From assembly GCA_007922225.1 (NCBI GenBank), contig ML679956.1, positions 78,452,834-78,516,833 on the forward strand: a stretch of DNA of 64,000 nt, written 5' to 3'. The translations under genes were made by a program, and so were the position numbers. The notes under the pieces were generated by a model that was not told the DNA's origin, made no database searches, and saw only the letters and a program-made list of their open reading frames with translations. The first letter of the stretch is position 1, and each line of letters begins with the position of its first letter. Source of the stretch: Emydura subglobosa (lineage: Eukaryota > Chordata > Testudines > Chelidae). This document shows, piece after piece, positions 25,601 through 37,600 of this stretch.

Positions 25601-28600
25601 TTTTCCCTGGCTCTGTCTTGTGGTGGGTGCAATGAGGCAGAACCCAGGCCCCTGGGAATTTGGTAGGAATAATTTTCAGATGAGCGCTCTATTGCTCCAG
25701 CTGGCTCCTTTCCCTGGCTTTTACAGTCCTGATGGCCCTTTCTGTTGGTCTTTTACACTTCAGCAGAATGCTGATCTCAGTACCACTGACTTTAGGATGG
25801 GCAGTGGTGCTTCCATCAGGGCATCAGAGCAGAGATCACAGTGATGAGGAAAATCACCACTGACTTAAATGAGTGCCAGTTTTTAATCAGTGCAACTATG
25901 TACCTATCCAGGATAATCTGAATGTCTGACTCTGCTCTGAGTCAGGTGTTCATCAGGCCATCAGAGAAGTCTAAAAATCAGATACACTGAAGAATTTAGC
26001 CATTCTCAAACTCACCCTTATTAAAGCTGTTGCGCAAGTGAGAGGAGTATAATGGCAGTAGATTATGACTACTCTCAATAATCAGTAAGTAAGATACCAT
26101 AGCTTTGAAAAACTGGTTATTTATGTGTACCATGGTCTTTCACTGCAGAGGTTGCCAGTTAAACATATTGTATTTTAAGCATATTACATTTTAAGCATTA
26201 TTGTGCTTCATTTCTGAAGGACTGCTTCACATTAAAACTGTCCCTCCATCTTCCTCATGCAGAAACTCATATAATTGACAGGACAGCAATATTTCTGGCT
26301 GCTACAAGACCAAATGTGTCCTCCTGTAAAAAGTTAGCAAAGAACTTCTGTTGGGTTCCTAGCCTGCTTCAACAGAAGCAAAAAAATCAGAATTTCCAAA
26401 GGAACAGACTAAAAACTCCAGAGTAACAGAAAATCATTGCATAGCAAAATACAAGACAGAGTCCTCAAACTTCCCATAGTCACATGTACTTGAGACAAAA
26501 CAGACTTAGTGCTTCCCTTTCATGGCCTTTTGAATTGCAAATTTCAGAGCCTGATGCAATTGCCAATGCACAACACTTGTTCTTCAGCACAACAAAGTGT
26601 GCAATTACAAAAGGCTTTGTGGAAAGAAAATTTAACTACACATTTTATAGAGAGAAACACTAATTTTCTCTTTGGATTCTGAAACGATATGAAATATATT
26701 TAGAGGGGAAAATGATGCTGTCGAAACCAAATAAGCAGTCAGGAAAATTCATCCAAGTATTTAAGGCACAGAATTTACCTTTAAGGCCATTACAACTTAA
26801 CCTCTCCCTACTTACCCACTTTTGTCTTCAATGAAGCCTCCCCTGCCTCCATTGCTTCATTAACTATGCCAGCTTTCACTGTCCATTTTGTCTGCTTCCC
26901 CCATAAGAATCCTTACAACTTCTTCCAAACTGCCCTTTTTGCATTGAATACCTGCCCTAAACTAGTCTATCTAGACACTATCCTGTCCTCCCCTCAATGC
27001 CCCTCCACAATTCCTTTCTACCATGCATGTGGGAAACTACCAACCCATAGGTGGGTAGAGGGCCAGCAGGGACTTCTCAGATATGTCCTAAGAAAACGTA
27101 ACTGACCTGAAACCACGGTGCGCATTTCACTTATATAAAAGCATATTTCTCTCATTACTGTTATCCTGGTCTTTCTTCTGGAGTATTATATTTGTTACAC
27201 CCAGGTGTTATATCTTTGAATAAAAGCTCTTCAGGGCAAGGACTATAACTCTGTACAGCATCTAACACAATGGAGCTCCAATATTAATTGGGGGTCTTGA
27301 GACACTATTATAATATATCTGTATTACATTCGTGCCTGTAGGCCCTAACAAAGAAGGGAGCCCTTTTGTGCTAGGCACTGTACAAACACATGAACCCAGT
27401 GCCCTTGCCCCAAAGAGCTTTCAAACTTAGAACAGTAACAAAGTGAGGAAGGGAGAGGGATACAGTCAAATACACCTAAGTTTACAACTTATTTTTTTTA
27501 CAAATATATGGCATACCAGCAATATGCCCATCTGCCCCATCATTAAATGGTTGATTTCTCAAAAGCAGTATGGCAGAGCTAGGTCTGGAGGGAAGATATG
27601 AACGATATAATATGACTGTGGCCATACAGATCAATTCAGCAAGGGAGAAGGCAAAAATGTCTTCCATGTTACGGGCCTCAGCCCAAGGATTGTGGTGTAG
27701 TCACAGTGAGAAATTTAAAGGGAATAGAGAGGGTTTCAGTGGACAGAACAGGAGTTCAGTTTTAGCCACCTTAAGTTTAAGTTGATGGCATGACATCGGG
27801 AAATGTCAAACAGGCTGGAGGGAGGAGACAAGTAAGAGTGGAAAGTAAGACCTGTGAATCGTCAGTGTAAGAATGATAGTTAAAAGCAGGTGAGCAGAAG
27901 GGATTACCCAGAGACTGGCTGAAAAGGGAAAGATGGGAGAGGACTAAGGACCAATTCCTGTGAGACCCCCACACAAATAAGGAGTGGGAGGAGGAAGAAC
28001 CAACAAAGGCAGCCAAAGTAGTGATCAGAGGAGAGGAGAAATAGTAGGAAACAGTCACAAAAACAGAACACAAGATTTCAAGAAAGGGCATGTGACAAAC
28101 AGTGGTAGAAATAGACGCCACTGAGGGCAAGAATGGAGCATTGGCTGTAGCATCTAGCTAGGATAAGATTATAACAATGGTGAGAGTAGTTTTGGTACAA
28201 TGGAGAGGACTGGACGCAGACTAGACAGGATCCAATACTAGAATAGAGAAATGTGTTAACAGTTATAAGAGGTATAGTCAATGAGCTTAGAGATGAAGGA
28301 GAGGTGAGTATGTGGGGCCAAAGTTGTTTCAAGATGGGGGAAATTTAGCTGGTTGACTATAAGTAATGAAACTGAGTGAATGCAGGCAATTTATTTTGCA
28401 CTTGTTGAGAAACAACTCAATTTAAGTTCATTTGAAGAGGAAAGTCTTACGATGGGAGATCTTTGGCAGCTCTGAGCCCCCAGCCTTTCTTCTCAGTCAG
28501 AATCACTTCAACATCTGCATGCTGTTTCCTCTGGAACCGTCTGTTGGAACAGTAGTCCCCATTTGGGCACCTGGAAGAACTAAGTAGAGGAAACAGAACA

Positions 28601-31600
28601 ATCAGCTCCCACTGGGTTGGCAGTGGCAACAAAAGCAGCTTGGGAAATGCTAGGAAGTACATGAACCAATCAATAATAAAGTCAGTGCAAAACCCACAAA
28701 CATGTTTTACTGTAAGAAGAGTAGAGTAACCACCTGACAGCCAATATTTAATTCTGAACAGTTTATTTAGACTAAGGTTGTTTTTTTTTTTTAAAGTGAG
28801 AACCAGTGTTACTATGCTATATGATTAAACCAACGTATTGGCCACATCCCTGTATATTTGTATATGGCTTCTTCCTGGGAGATTGCTCCCTTCCCTGCCT
28901 CTAGAGCTTGGGCTGATCAGAGATTCAGGGTCTTAGATAGTACAGGGTTCATATCATTCATCCATCTTCTCCCATCTTACTTAGTAAAAATCATTATGTC
29001 TCCACTTATCAGGAGGCAAATCTGATTGCCAGTCAGCTGTCAATGCAACTCCTTTTACCCAGTTCTTCATCCCCTGCCAGCAGAAAACATGGGGCAGCAG
29101 TTGTCTCGGCACTCCTGCTAGCAAGAGGACTCAAGATAAAGGGGAAGGAAAGAGCCTGGTAAAAGCCTGGAGGAGAGAGTAGAGGTAAGCAAAGGAGAAA
29201 AAAAGAAAAACAAGGCAGCTGCATGGAAAGCTACACCTCCCCCATTCCTGCCTCCCTCAATCTTAGGCTGCAGCATCTATGACACTCCAGCATTGAGCCT
29301 CCTGAGCATACACTTCAGTGCTTTTGTGATAGGCTCAGAGACTAATATGAGACTACTACATTCATTCACAAGACCTAAGGTAGGATTTAAACTCTGATCT
29401 CCAAATGAGAAAGAGTTACATATGAATGTATGGGTCACTGCAAATGGAAACACAAAGACAGCCTGTTGTCTTCTTATACTCAGTGCCCGGGAGAAAGCTA
29501 AGCTTTGGCATCTCACCAAACAGCACTCACCATTCTATCATGAGCAGGCGATTGAGACAATCTTCACCACAAGCTACCTCCCCTTGAGCTCTCTCTTCTT
29601 TGGAAAGAGGAGGACATTCACACTGCATTCGCTTGATATCACGGTGGGATTTGTTCCTCTTCCTGCAGGGCATGCCAGTGATCAGAGGTTAAGTCAGTAT
29701 TACAACATTCCCATAGAGACAAAAATCACTCAGTCTAAAATTAACTCAACCATTTTCATTTGCTACTGGACTAAAATGGATTTACTCTTTAGAAGTCACT
29801 GTTCAACTATTTAATTTATGTCAACAAGATAAGAGCAGCCACATAATTTTTGGTGAATTCATGACCAGAGAAGATATTATTCAGCAAAGCCTGCCAAAAT
29901 ATTAATGCAATTTATGTATTTTCCACCTCCTTTTAATGCATACAATCCCATTTTAATTTCATTGCAGCTACACTGGGTAATGGTAAAACTCTAGCTTAAT
30001 TTTTTCACTGCAGAAAAATAATACAATTTTCAAAGGAATAGCTCTTAAAATCTTTATAGAAACTGGCCTGACCTAGGCTGGCACAAATCACAGGCAGAGA
30101 CCATTCTAAGTCGCCACAGTTTATGGAGAAGAGATGTGTGGGGAAATCTTCAGAAATACTGTATATGCATTTCAAGGGGGTCAGGGAGAGTGGGAGAGGG
30201 GAGGAATGCTTTCTGTCCTGGGTTCATGCTACCCTTCAGCAGCCTAGAAAACCAGAGAGCAGAGCTGGGAATCAAAATTTGTGTTTCTCACATCACAGTG
30301 CAAGATGTACACTTTGTAGGGCGCTAATCATAAGTTGTTTCATAAATGGGGCCTTTTTTTTTTTTTGTTGTCCTGAAAGGGATAAGACTTAGGGAACTTG
30401 ACTGAGGTATTCAAACCTATGAAGATCATGATCAATTCCTACTTATTACCCTGTCCAATTGTATGAGAACAAAGAATCAATTGAAGAAAATAAAGGCCAT
30501 TACATTTAAAAGAAATTAAGTATTACTTCACAAACCATATAGTAAACCTGTGAAATTCACTGCTCTAGGGAGACTGAGTTAAATACCAAAGCTAGATTTC
30601 AAAGGGGCAAAATTATTAATGTTTACGTGTAACCCCTTAGCATAAATTAACTATAATCAAATCTCATTCAGAGTTTAAGTTCATTGTCACGAGTGTCAAG
30701 ATGTTACTTTTATACACATTCCTTTACAGCACCAGACAACTGAGTAGGTACAATTCTGAGGGGGAAGAGTTGTCTTGCTCTGAAGCATCATGTTATTAGC
30801 CACTCCTAGAACTTGGAAACCAGAATTTGCAATTCACTGATCAGATACAATAAAATAAATCCAGTATTCTTCTGCAACAGGAAATAAAATTTACATATAG
30901 TTGTTACCTTTTAAAATTTCAGATTGCAGTTCTGTGAGTGTTAAAGTGATACTTAAGTTGTTCTTTATTTACAAATGGTTACATATGTAACTGGACCATT
31001 TAGAACACCCACTGATGGTGCAAAACCTCTCTTCCCGTAGTGAATATAGCCATTCACCTGCCTTGAGAAAAAAAATCTGTTGCCTGGGGCCACAGGCAAA
31101 TGGATATGTCAAGCCCTGAAGTGAAGCTGCTATATGCTCCAGGCCCATGTATGTTCACATGAAGTTCAGATGAATAGTGTATAACAAAAAGTGAGAAGCA
31201 AAATTAAAAGCATTCTTACAAACTGCCATGGGTACACTGATATGTATGACAATAATAAGTGTTAACTAGCGTGGACCTGAGCAGCCACAAATGCACCCAG
31301 GATTTTCAATCTTCAGCTTATCAGACTATTCAACAGGAAAGACAACCTTTTTATTTTTTTAAGTACTGCATGTGAAAATTAAACTGGCATAGCCAATTAA
31401 TATTAGTAGGAGCTAAATTCCTCCAAGCACTTAGGACTGTCATAAGCCTTCATAGGATGTTTCTATAGACTAACTGCATATGAATCTAGGATTCAGCTGG
31501 CCCTAACTACCCTTCTCTCTCTACTCTCCTCATGGCTAATCCTTCCTTTTCTCAAAAAAAAAAACCTTTTTAGGTGGTGGAAATGTGATATTCCCTCTTC

Positions 31601-34600
31601 CTCACCACTCTACTACTGCTTGGAGAATGGCTGATGAGGCATATAGAAAGATATCACAATCAAATTATAAACTGAAATGTAAACTATTGGAAGCAAACAA
31701 ATTGAAAATTCATCAGTTACCTTTCTGTTAAATACACATTTTCCTCAATAAGGTCAAAGTAACATGGCATTTTTCCTTGCTTGGAACACTCCTTCCAGCG
31801 TTGCGGGTCTCTGAAGTCTTCCATGATGCACAGTGGGCGAACCAGTGCTGAACCCTGAGGCAAGGAGTCTGACTGTTCCCCCTCACCCTCAGTTTTCACT
31901 TTCTTTCTCTCTCTTGGGTCTCCATCACTCTCAGAGTCACTCTCCAATTCTTGCCTTCTTTTCTTTGGTGGTCCTCGCTCTTTCACATCGTTTTTCCCCC
32001 AAATTTTTGCCTGCTCTTTTTTCTCATTTACAACTGTTGGTTCCTTTGCTGAATTACTGCTTATCTCATGTGCCTGCACAGACCCCTTTTCTTTATGACT
32101 GAGTGAGAGACATTTATTTGACTGGCTAGGAAAGTGAACTTTGCAATCATTGTCCCAATTGTCATCCTGTTCATACTCTTCGTGGTCCTCTGTTAGGGAG
32201 TCTGGTACCTGCCCTTGTATTCGTTCATAATTCATTCCAGAGGACCTACTACTAGACCTTGGGTCCCAATACCCATTGCCTTGCCAGTAATTTTGTGAGC
32301 CCCTGTATGGCCCTGAACCCTGCTGGTAAACAGAACCTGAGTACATTCCATAGCTGCTGTCGGGCTGCTGATATGTGCTACTGGGTTTCTCTGGTTGAGA
32401 GAAGTCCCATCCCAGGCTACCCAAGTCCTCTGGGGTTGAATGAAAACCATCCAATCTGGAGAAGTCTCCTGTGCCAGACTGATTAATGAACCCAGCCTTT
32501 CCCTGCCTACTGTCTGGCTTGGAAGAGTTTGTCTGGTGCCTTGATTTATTTTCAGCGCTTTCAAAGTTCTCAGAAAGACAAAATTGCTGCTCGTCTTGCA
32601 GTCTACCAACCGGTCTAGCTATGGACATCAACTCTTTCAATGTCATTCTTTCATCTGGATTTGGTTTGCCGTTAGAATCTGATGTTAAATCTGTCTGACT
32701 TGTGCTATCAACTCCATCACTCTGAGGCTGGGAAATATCAGGCTGCAGGTCTTCAGTTTCCTTTCTACTGAGCTCAGTAGATGTCGCTGGACTCTTGTCT
32801 ATCCCCCTAGAAGGAGAACACTTGCTCTCAACGTGTGGACCATGTTTATTTGCTGTATTCTCTGATCTTTCTTCATAGTAAAGTTTGCTGGACTGTGGCC
32901 TATCATCCTCCCAATTATCAGAGTAACCTCTATTACCTTGGCTGCTCCGAGATGAACAAGGACTACTGTCTTCCATACTTAGAGTGGAATTCTTTGGAAC
33001 CACCACAACTGACTGAAGACGGTTCCTTGGAACACTGTCATCAGAATCCGAATCCTCTGTATCACTTTCTTCACTATCCTGCTCACTTTCACTTTCTGCC
33101 GTATCAGAATAATCATCATTCTGAGCAAAAATGAATTCAGAAGTATTGCCACTACTATCACATGTGGCGGCCTGAGTTACAGTTTCTGTTTCTTCTGCAG
33201 TCACAATGACATCACAAGATGGGAAAAAAGCTTCTGAAAAAGGAGAAACCACCAATGACTCATTTTCTTCATTCATGTCAACTGAGACATCCACTGACTC
33301 GCCCTTCAAATCGTCAAACCTGGTTCTTTCAGTGAAGACAGTAGAACTTTCCTCAGCTGGTTCCTCTCTTTCCACATGTTCCTCTGGTACTTCTAAATAA
33401 TATGAATGTTCATTTTTAAATGACGGTTTTCCTTTTTCTAAAGCAGGATCAATATGCTGGGCATCTAATTCAAGTATCACTTCAGTTTCAGAATGTTGCA
33501 AGCATTCTTCACTTTTATTCTGCATGGCTCTGTCCAATTTGGAAGCAAGGTTTTCCTCTAATTGTTGTGCAATAATTTCATTGTCTAATTTGATTTCCAG
33601 AGAGCACTCTTCTTGGGAAGAATCTCTGCTTGAACTATCTACAGTTAGGCTCAGCTCATGGTAGGGATTAATATCACATAGTTCATCTTCACATGCAGAC
33701 TTTGCTGAATTTTGATCCTCCGTGTTCTCATAATCACATGTAACCGTTTGTGGCTCTACATGAATGTCCATTAAAGTTTCTTGGGTAACCTTTATATCTG
33801 TGGGTTCGACTTCAATTTCAACTTCTGAATGATACAAAGGACTAGCATCATCTAAAATGTAGCAAGAGTCTGAATCTTTGGTTCTGTTATAAGGAGTTGC
33901 CAGATCATCCAACTTTTTAACTAATATTTCAGAATGATCTACATTCATAGCAGGAGAAGATATAACTTCATCTTGCTCTGAAGGAACTGGAGCCTCTGTT
34001 TCTTTAAACAAACTATTGAATTCATTGGACTGTATATGAGAATCACCCTGATCTTGTTCTTTAGATTTATATACACTTTGAAATCCATTAGATGGCAACA
34101 CATAAAATTTACTACTTTTTATTAGCGGGGATACCTCTGATCTACCTATACTATCATCAGAAGACATTGCAACATCCTCTATTTTGGAGGCACAGTAAGT
34201 TGCCAAGTCATCAGACCTATCCTCTGGGGACCCATTTATATTCAGTTCCATGGGACAGTAAGTTCTTAATTGATCAAGTTTTACCTTTATTAAATTTTCT
34301 GGTTCCTTAATACTGTCATGGCAATCATTTCCTATAAGTTCAGACTTCAAATTAGGAGAACCATCTTTTGACTCATCTAGCTTTTTAAAAGTAGGTGAAT
34401 CATTTAATTGAGTGAATGGAGAAACCATCTTTTCCCTTTCAAACTTTTTTATAATAGTCATTCTTAACTCACTGCTTTTTAGACAAGATGTCTCTGAATC
34501 TAAAGAATTAGAGTGCTGTTTGATTTCTTCAACTGATTCTGTACAACAGAAAGAACTTTTAGACTTATCAGACTTTGGCGCAGAGGTCTTTGTAGGGGTG

Positions 34601-37600
34601 TACTTATAACGGGAAGAGTTCACATTACTATCAGGTTTAGAATGGGATGTCCCCCTTCGATATCCAAGCTCATTAAGGGGAGAACACCTTTTTGATACTT
34701 CACTTTCCGAAGCCCTCTTTGAGTCTCTGTCTGATTTTGAAGACTTTCCTCTCCTCTCTGTTTCAGCATAAGACAACTCTGTTTTGCTGTCCCGGTCTGA
34801 TTTAGAGTAGGAAGAAGTTCTAGAATCCCTGTACGATGAGGAATGAGATGATGTACGCCTTGAGTCGCTAGACCTGGAATGGGTCCTTCTATACTCATCT
34901 TCTGAATCTGAACTTTCTCTTGTCCTATTATCCACATAAGAACGAGAATACCGTGTCCTCTCTCTGTAAGGGGAGCTTCTATGGTATCTTCGGTCAGATT
35001 CATAGTAATGAGAACGTTCTGATCTTGAATACGATGAGCTGGTTCTAGAACCTCGGTCAGATCTAGAACGAGAATGAGACCTGCTCCGTCTTCTCTCCCT
35101 GTCTGATCTAGAACGGGAGGATGTATACCTAGAGTCCCTCTCTGTTTTTGAATAGCTAGAATGTTTTTCATCTCTGTCTGATTTAGATCGTGAGGAGGAT
35201 TTCACCAAATCTTCACTTTTGAGAGAAGTTGAGCTCTTTTTTGGATCTCTTTCCTTTTCTGTGCTTGTTGATATTTTTAATTCATGTGATCTCTGACTTG
35301 AAGAAGTCCTTATAGAATCTTCATCTGATTCAGAACCCAATAACATGCCATCAGATTGAGAGAACTTCCTCTTAGAACCCTGCTTTTTGGAACACAGAGA
35401 GAGACTTTTTGAGCTGTCTAAAATTTCTTCCTCCTTCCCAATATGGGAATCTTCCTGCTGTGGAGTTATTTCCATTTGCTCAGACATATTTTGAATTACA
35501 TGTTCTTCAGAACTATTAGATGCAGAATCCTGTTTAATGTCCAGTTCTAAAGTTTCTTTCACTATTGCATTTGATGGCTCCTCTGAAGTATGGACTTCTG
35601 ATTCTACAGGTGGTGGCAAAAGTGGTGCAGCTATCGCTGATACTGGTATTGGTGGTTGGAGCAAAGCTACAACTGTTAGCACTGGTGCTGGTGGAGATGC
35701 TATTTGTGAGAGTGGTGGAGGTGGTGTCAATGGCAATTCTGCTGCTGCTGCCACTTCCGCTGTTACTGGTGCTAAAGCTGCTGGCAGTGGCTTTGCTGTT
35801 ACACTAAGCAGATGCTTCTTAAAATGGATCTTGCCCAATTCCACCTTAGTTTTTGGTGGTGAAGATTCTTCTGTTGAACCAGAGGTATCCCCAAGATCCA
35901 TTTTAATTTTGGGGGTGAAGTCAGTTTGAAGGGATGCAGCTGGGGAGTTCTGAGTTTCATTTTGTTTTTCATTTCCAAGAGCAGTCAGAAATCTATTCTG
36001 CAAGGTTTTCTTTGTTAAACTAAAGCTGAAAGACACCTTCTGTCTTCCTTGCTCCTCAAGGTTAACTTTTGTTTTGGTGCCTTTGGGCAAAAAGCGGCTG
36101 GAAGCAACACCTTTGAACACTGGGCCTTTGACAAAACCAGCTTTCTGCACATTTTCAGTCTTGCCCTGCAATAAAAAAGATAAGCAATTAAAGGAATTGC
36201 TTTTTAAACTAACTACAAACTGCATACATTAGCAAACAATAACCCTTCACCTCATGAATTTTTAGTGATCAGAAAAATAAAAACTGATAAGCTTCACTGA
36301 AGCCATAGACAGTACGGCCACACTACATTCCAGAACTGGGTCTCTTCTGTACAGAAATAATTCTGTAGTAATTTTGAAGTTTGAACAAAATGTCCTTTAT
36401 GACCTAGACAGGACCCAATCAAAATTGTAATCCATTTTTCTTAGAGGTAAATGATATAATATATTAAACTATTTCAACAGTAGCACAGTTCCCTGTTCTG
36501 ACTTCAGAAAAACTGACAAAATATACTGGATTTCCAAGATTATGTCCATTTATTTTCACTTTCTAGAAGACTTTGTATTATGATAAAATAATTTTTCAGA
36601 TCAAGTAAAATTGCAAGTGAAATTTCTGACAAACTCACAAAAGTTAGTTTTCTCCAATGGACTCAGCTCACTAGAAATTACCAATGAGTGGTGTGAGTGT
36701 GTTAACAAATGGAATTGCTTTAATGTAACTGCCTTCAAGAGGTTCCATTAATAGTCAGTCATCAATGATGATGTCATCTGCAGGCCAAGCTACTATAATA
36801 GTGTACTTGGATCTAACCGTGAAGCCCATCTGCACAATAGAGCTGTCTAACTTGTGATTCTGGATAGAATCACAATATGGTGCTAGTGTCTCTCCACCAA
36901 ATCCATTGGTTTTCAGATGCAATTCAAGTCTTGGGACAACTGACCTAACTGTCCGAGACTTGGTTATGTGAGCGATTACCTGTGTCTTCTAAGTTAAAAT
37001 TGGGATGCCCTTGTGATGAAAGAATAGAAGTCACAGACTGGCAATAAAACTTTACCAATAAAGAGCCTCTTCCCCCTTTGGAATTCATTTTCCTTGTCAG
37101 TCCATTAGAATCTGAAATCAGCAGCTTCCAGTGCATGAACCAAAGTGGGCTTCTCTGATTTGGTTTTTGGACATCCATTTTTAAACTTAGGGTTTATCTA
37201 CACACAAAAATTGTATCCCTTTAACTGTACTGGTATACTAACAATACAACTCCCTAATATGGATGCAATTACATTGGTATAAAGAAGGGCTTATGCCAAT
37301 ATAGTTTATTCCCATAAATCCAAATTAGATATTGTCCTGGTATAACTATTTCATTAAAATAATTACACCCTTAACTGAAATAGTTATACCAGTACAAAAA
37401 CTGTGTAGACCAGACCTTCGTTCCATAACTATTCTATGAACACTATTCCATTCTTGGCAACAGCAATTGTTTCTAGCACTCTATTGTGAATCACAGACTT
37501 ACTTTCTTATTGTTTAACTTTTGTGAAACAGGACTAGTTGCTAAGGCTAGAGGCACTATTGTAAATAATTAAATAGACGTCAGTGCAATTGATGCACCAT

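Larger units (their letters stand above)
23961..28450 (-). other. SETD2 intron 5, 4.5 kb
   Basis: It carries a CR1 copy (24513-25285) and two L2-clade LINE pieces meeting tail to tail at about 27311. Between 25290 and 26830 I see nothing I can name. Confidence 0.8.

Noticed and set aside
27777..28130. 117-codon minus-strand frame as a serine-rich host protein
   Set aside because: The GSVLSPLLFSLY-like and DDSQ motifs identify an L2 reverse-transcriptase relic.
30123..30392. 89-codon plus-strand frame in intron 3
   Set aside because: No homology recognised, no conserved splice context, ends in a poly-T run.
35537..35929. Gly/Ala/Ser-rich plus-strand frame
   Set aside because: Antisense of the Pro/Ala-rich part of SETD2 exon 3; composition is dictated by that coding sequence.
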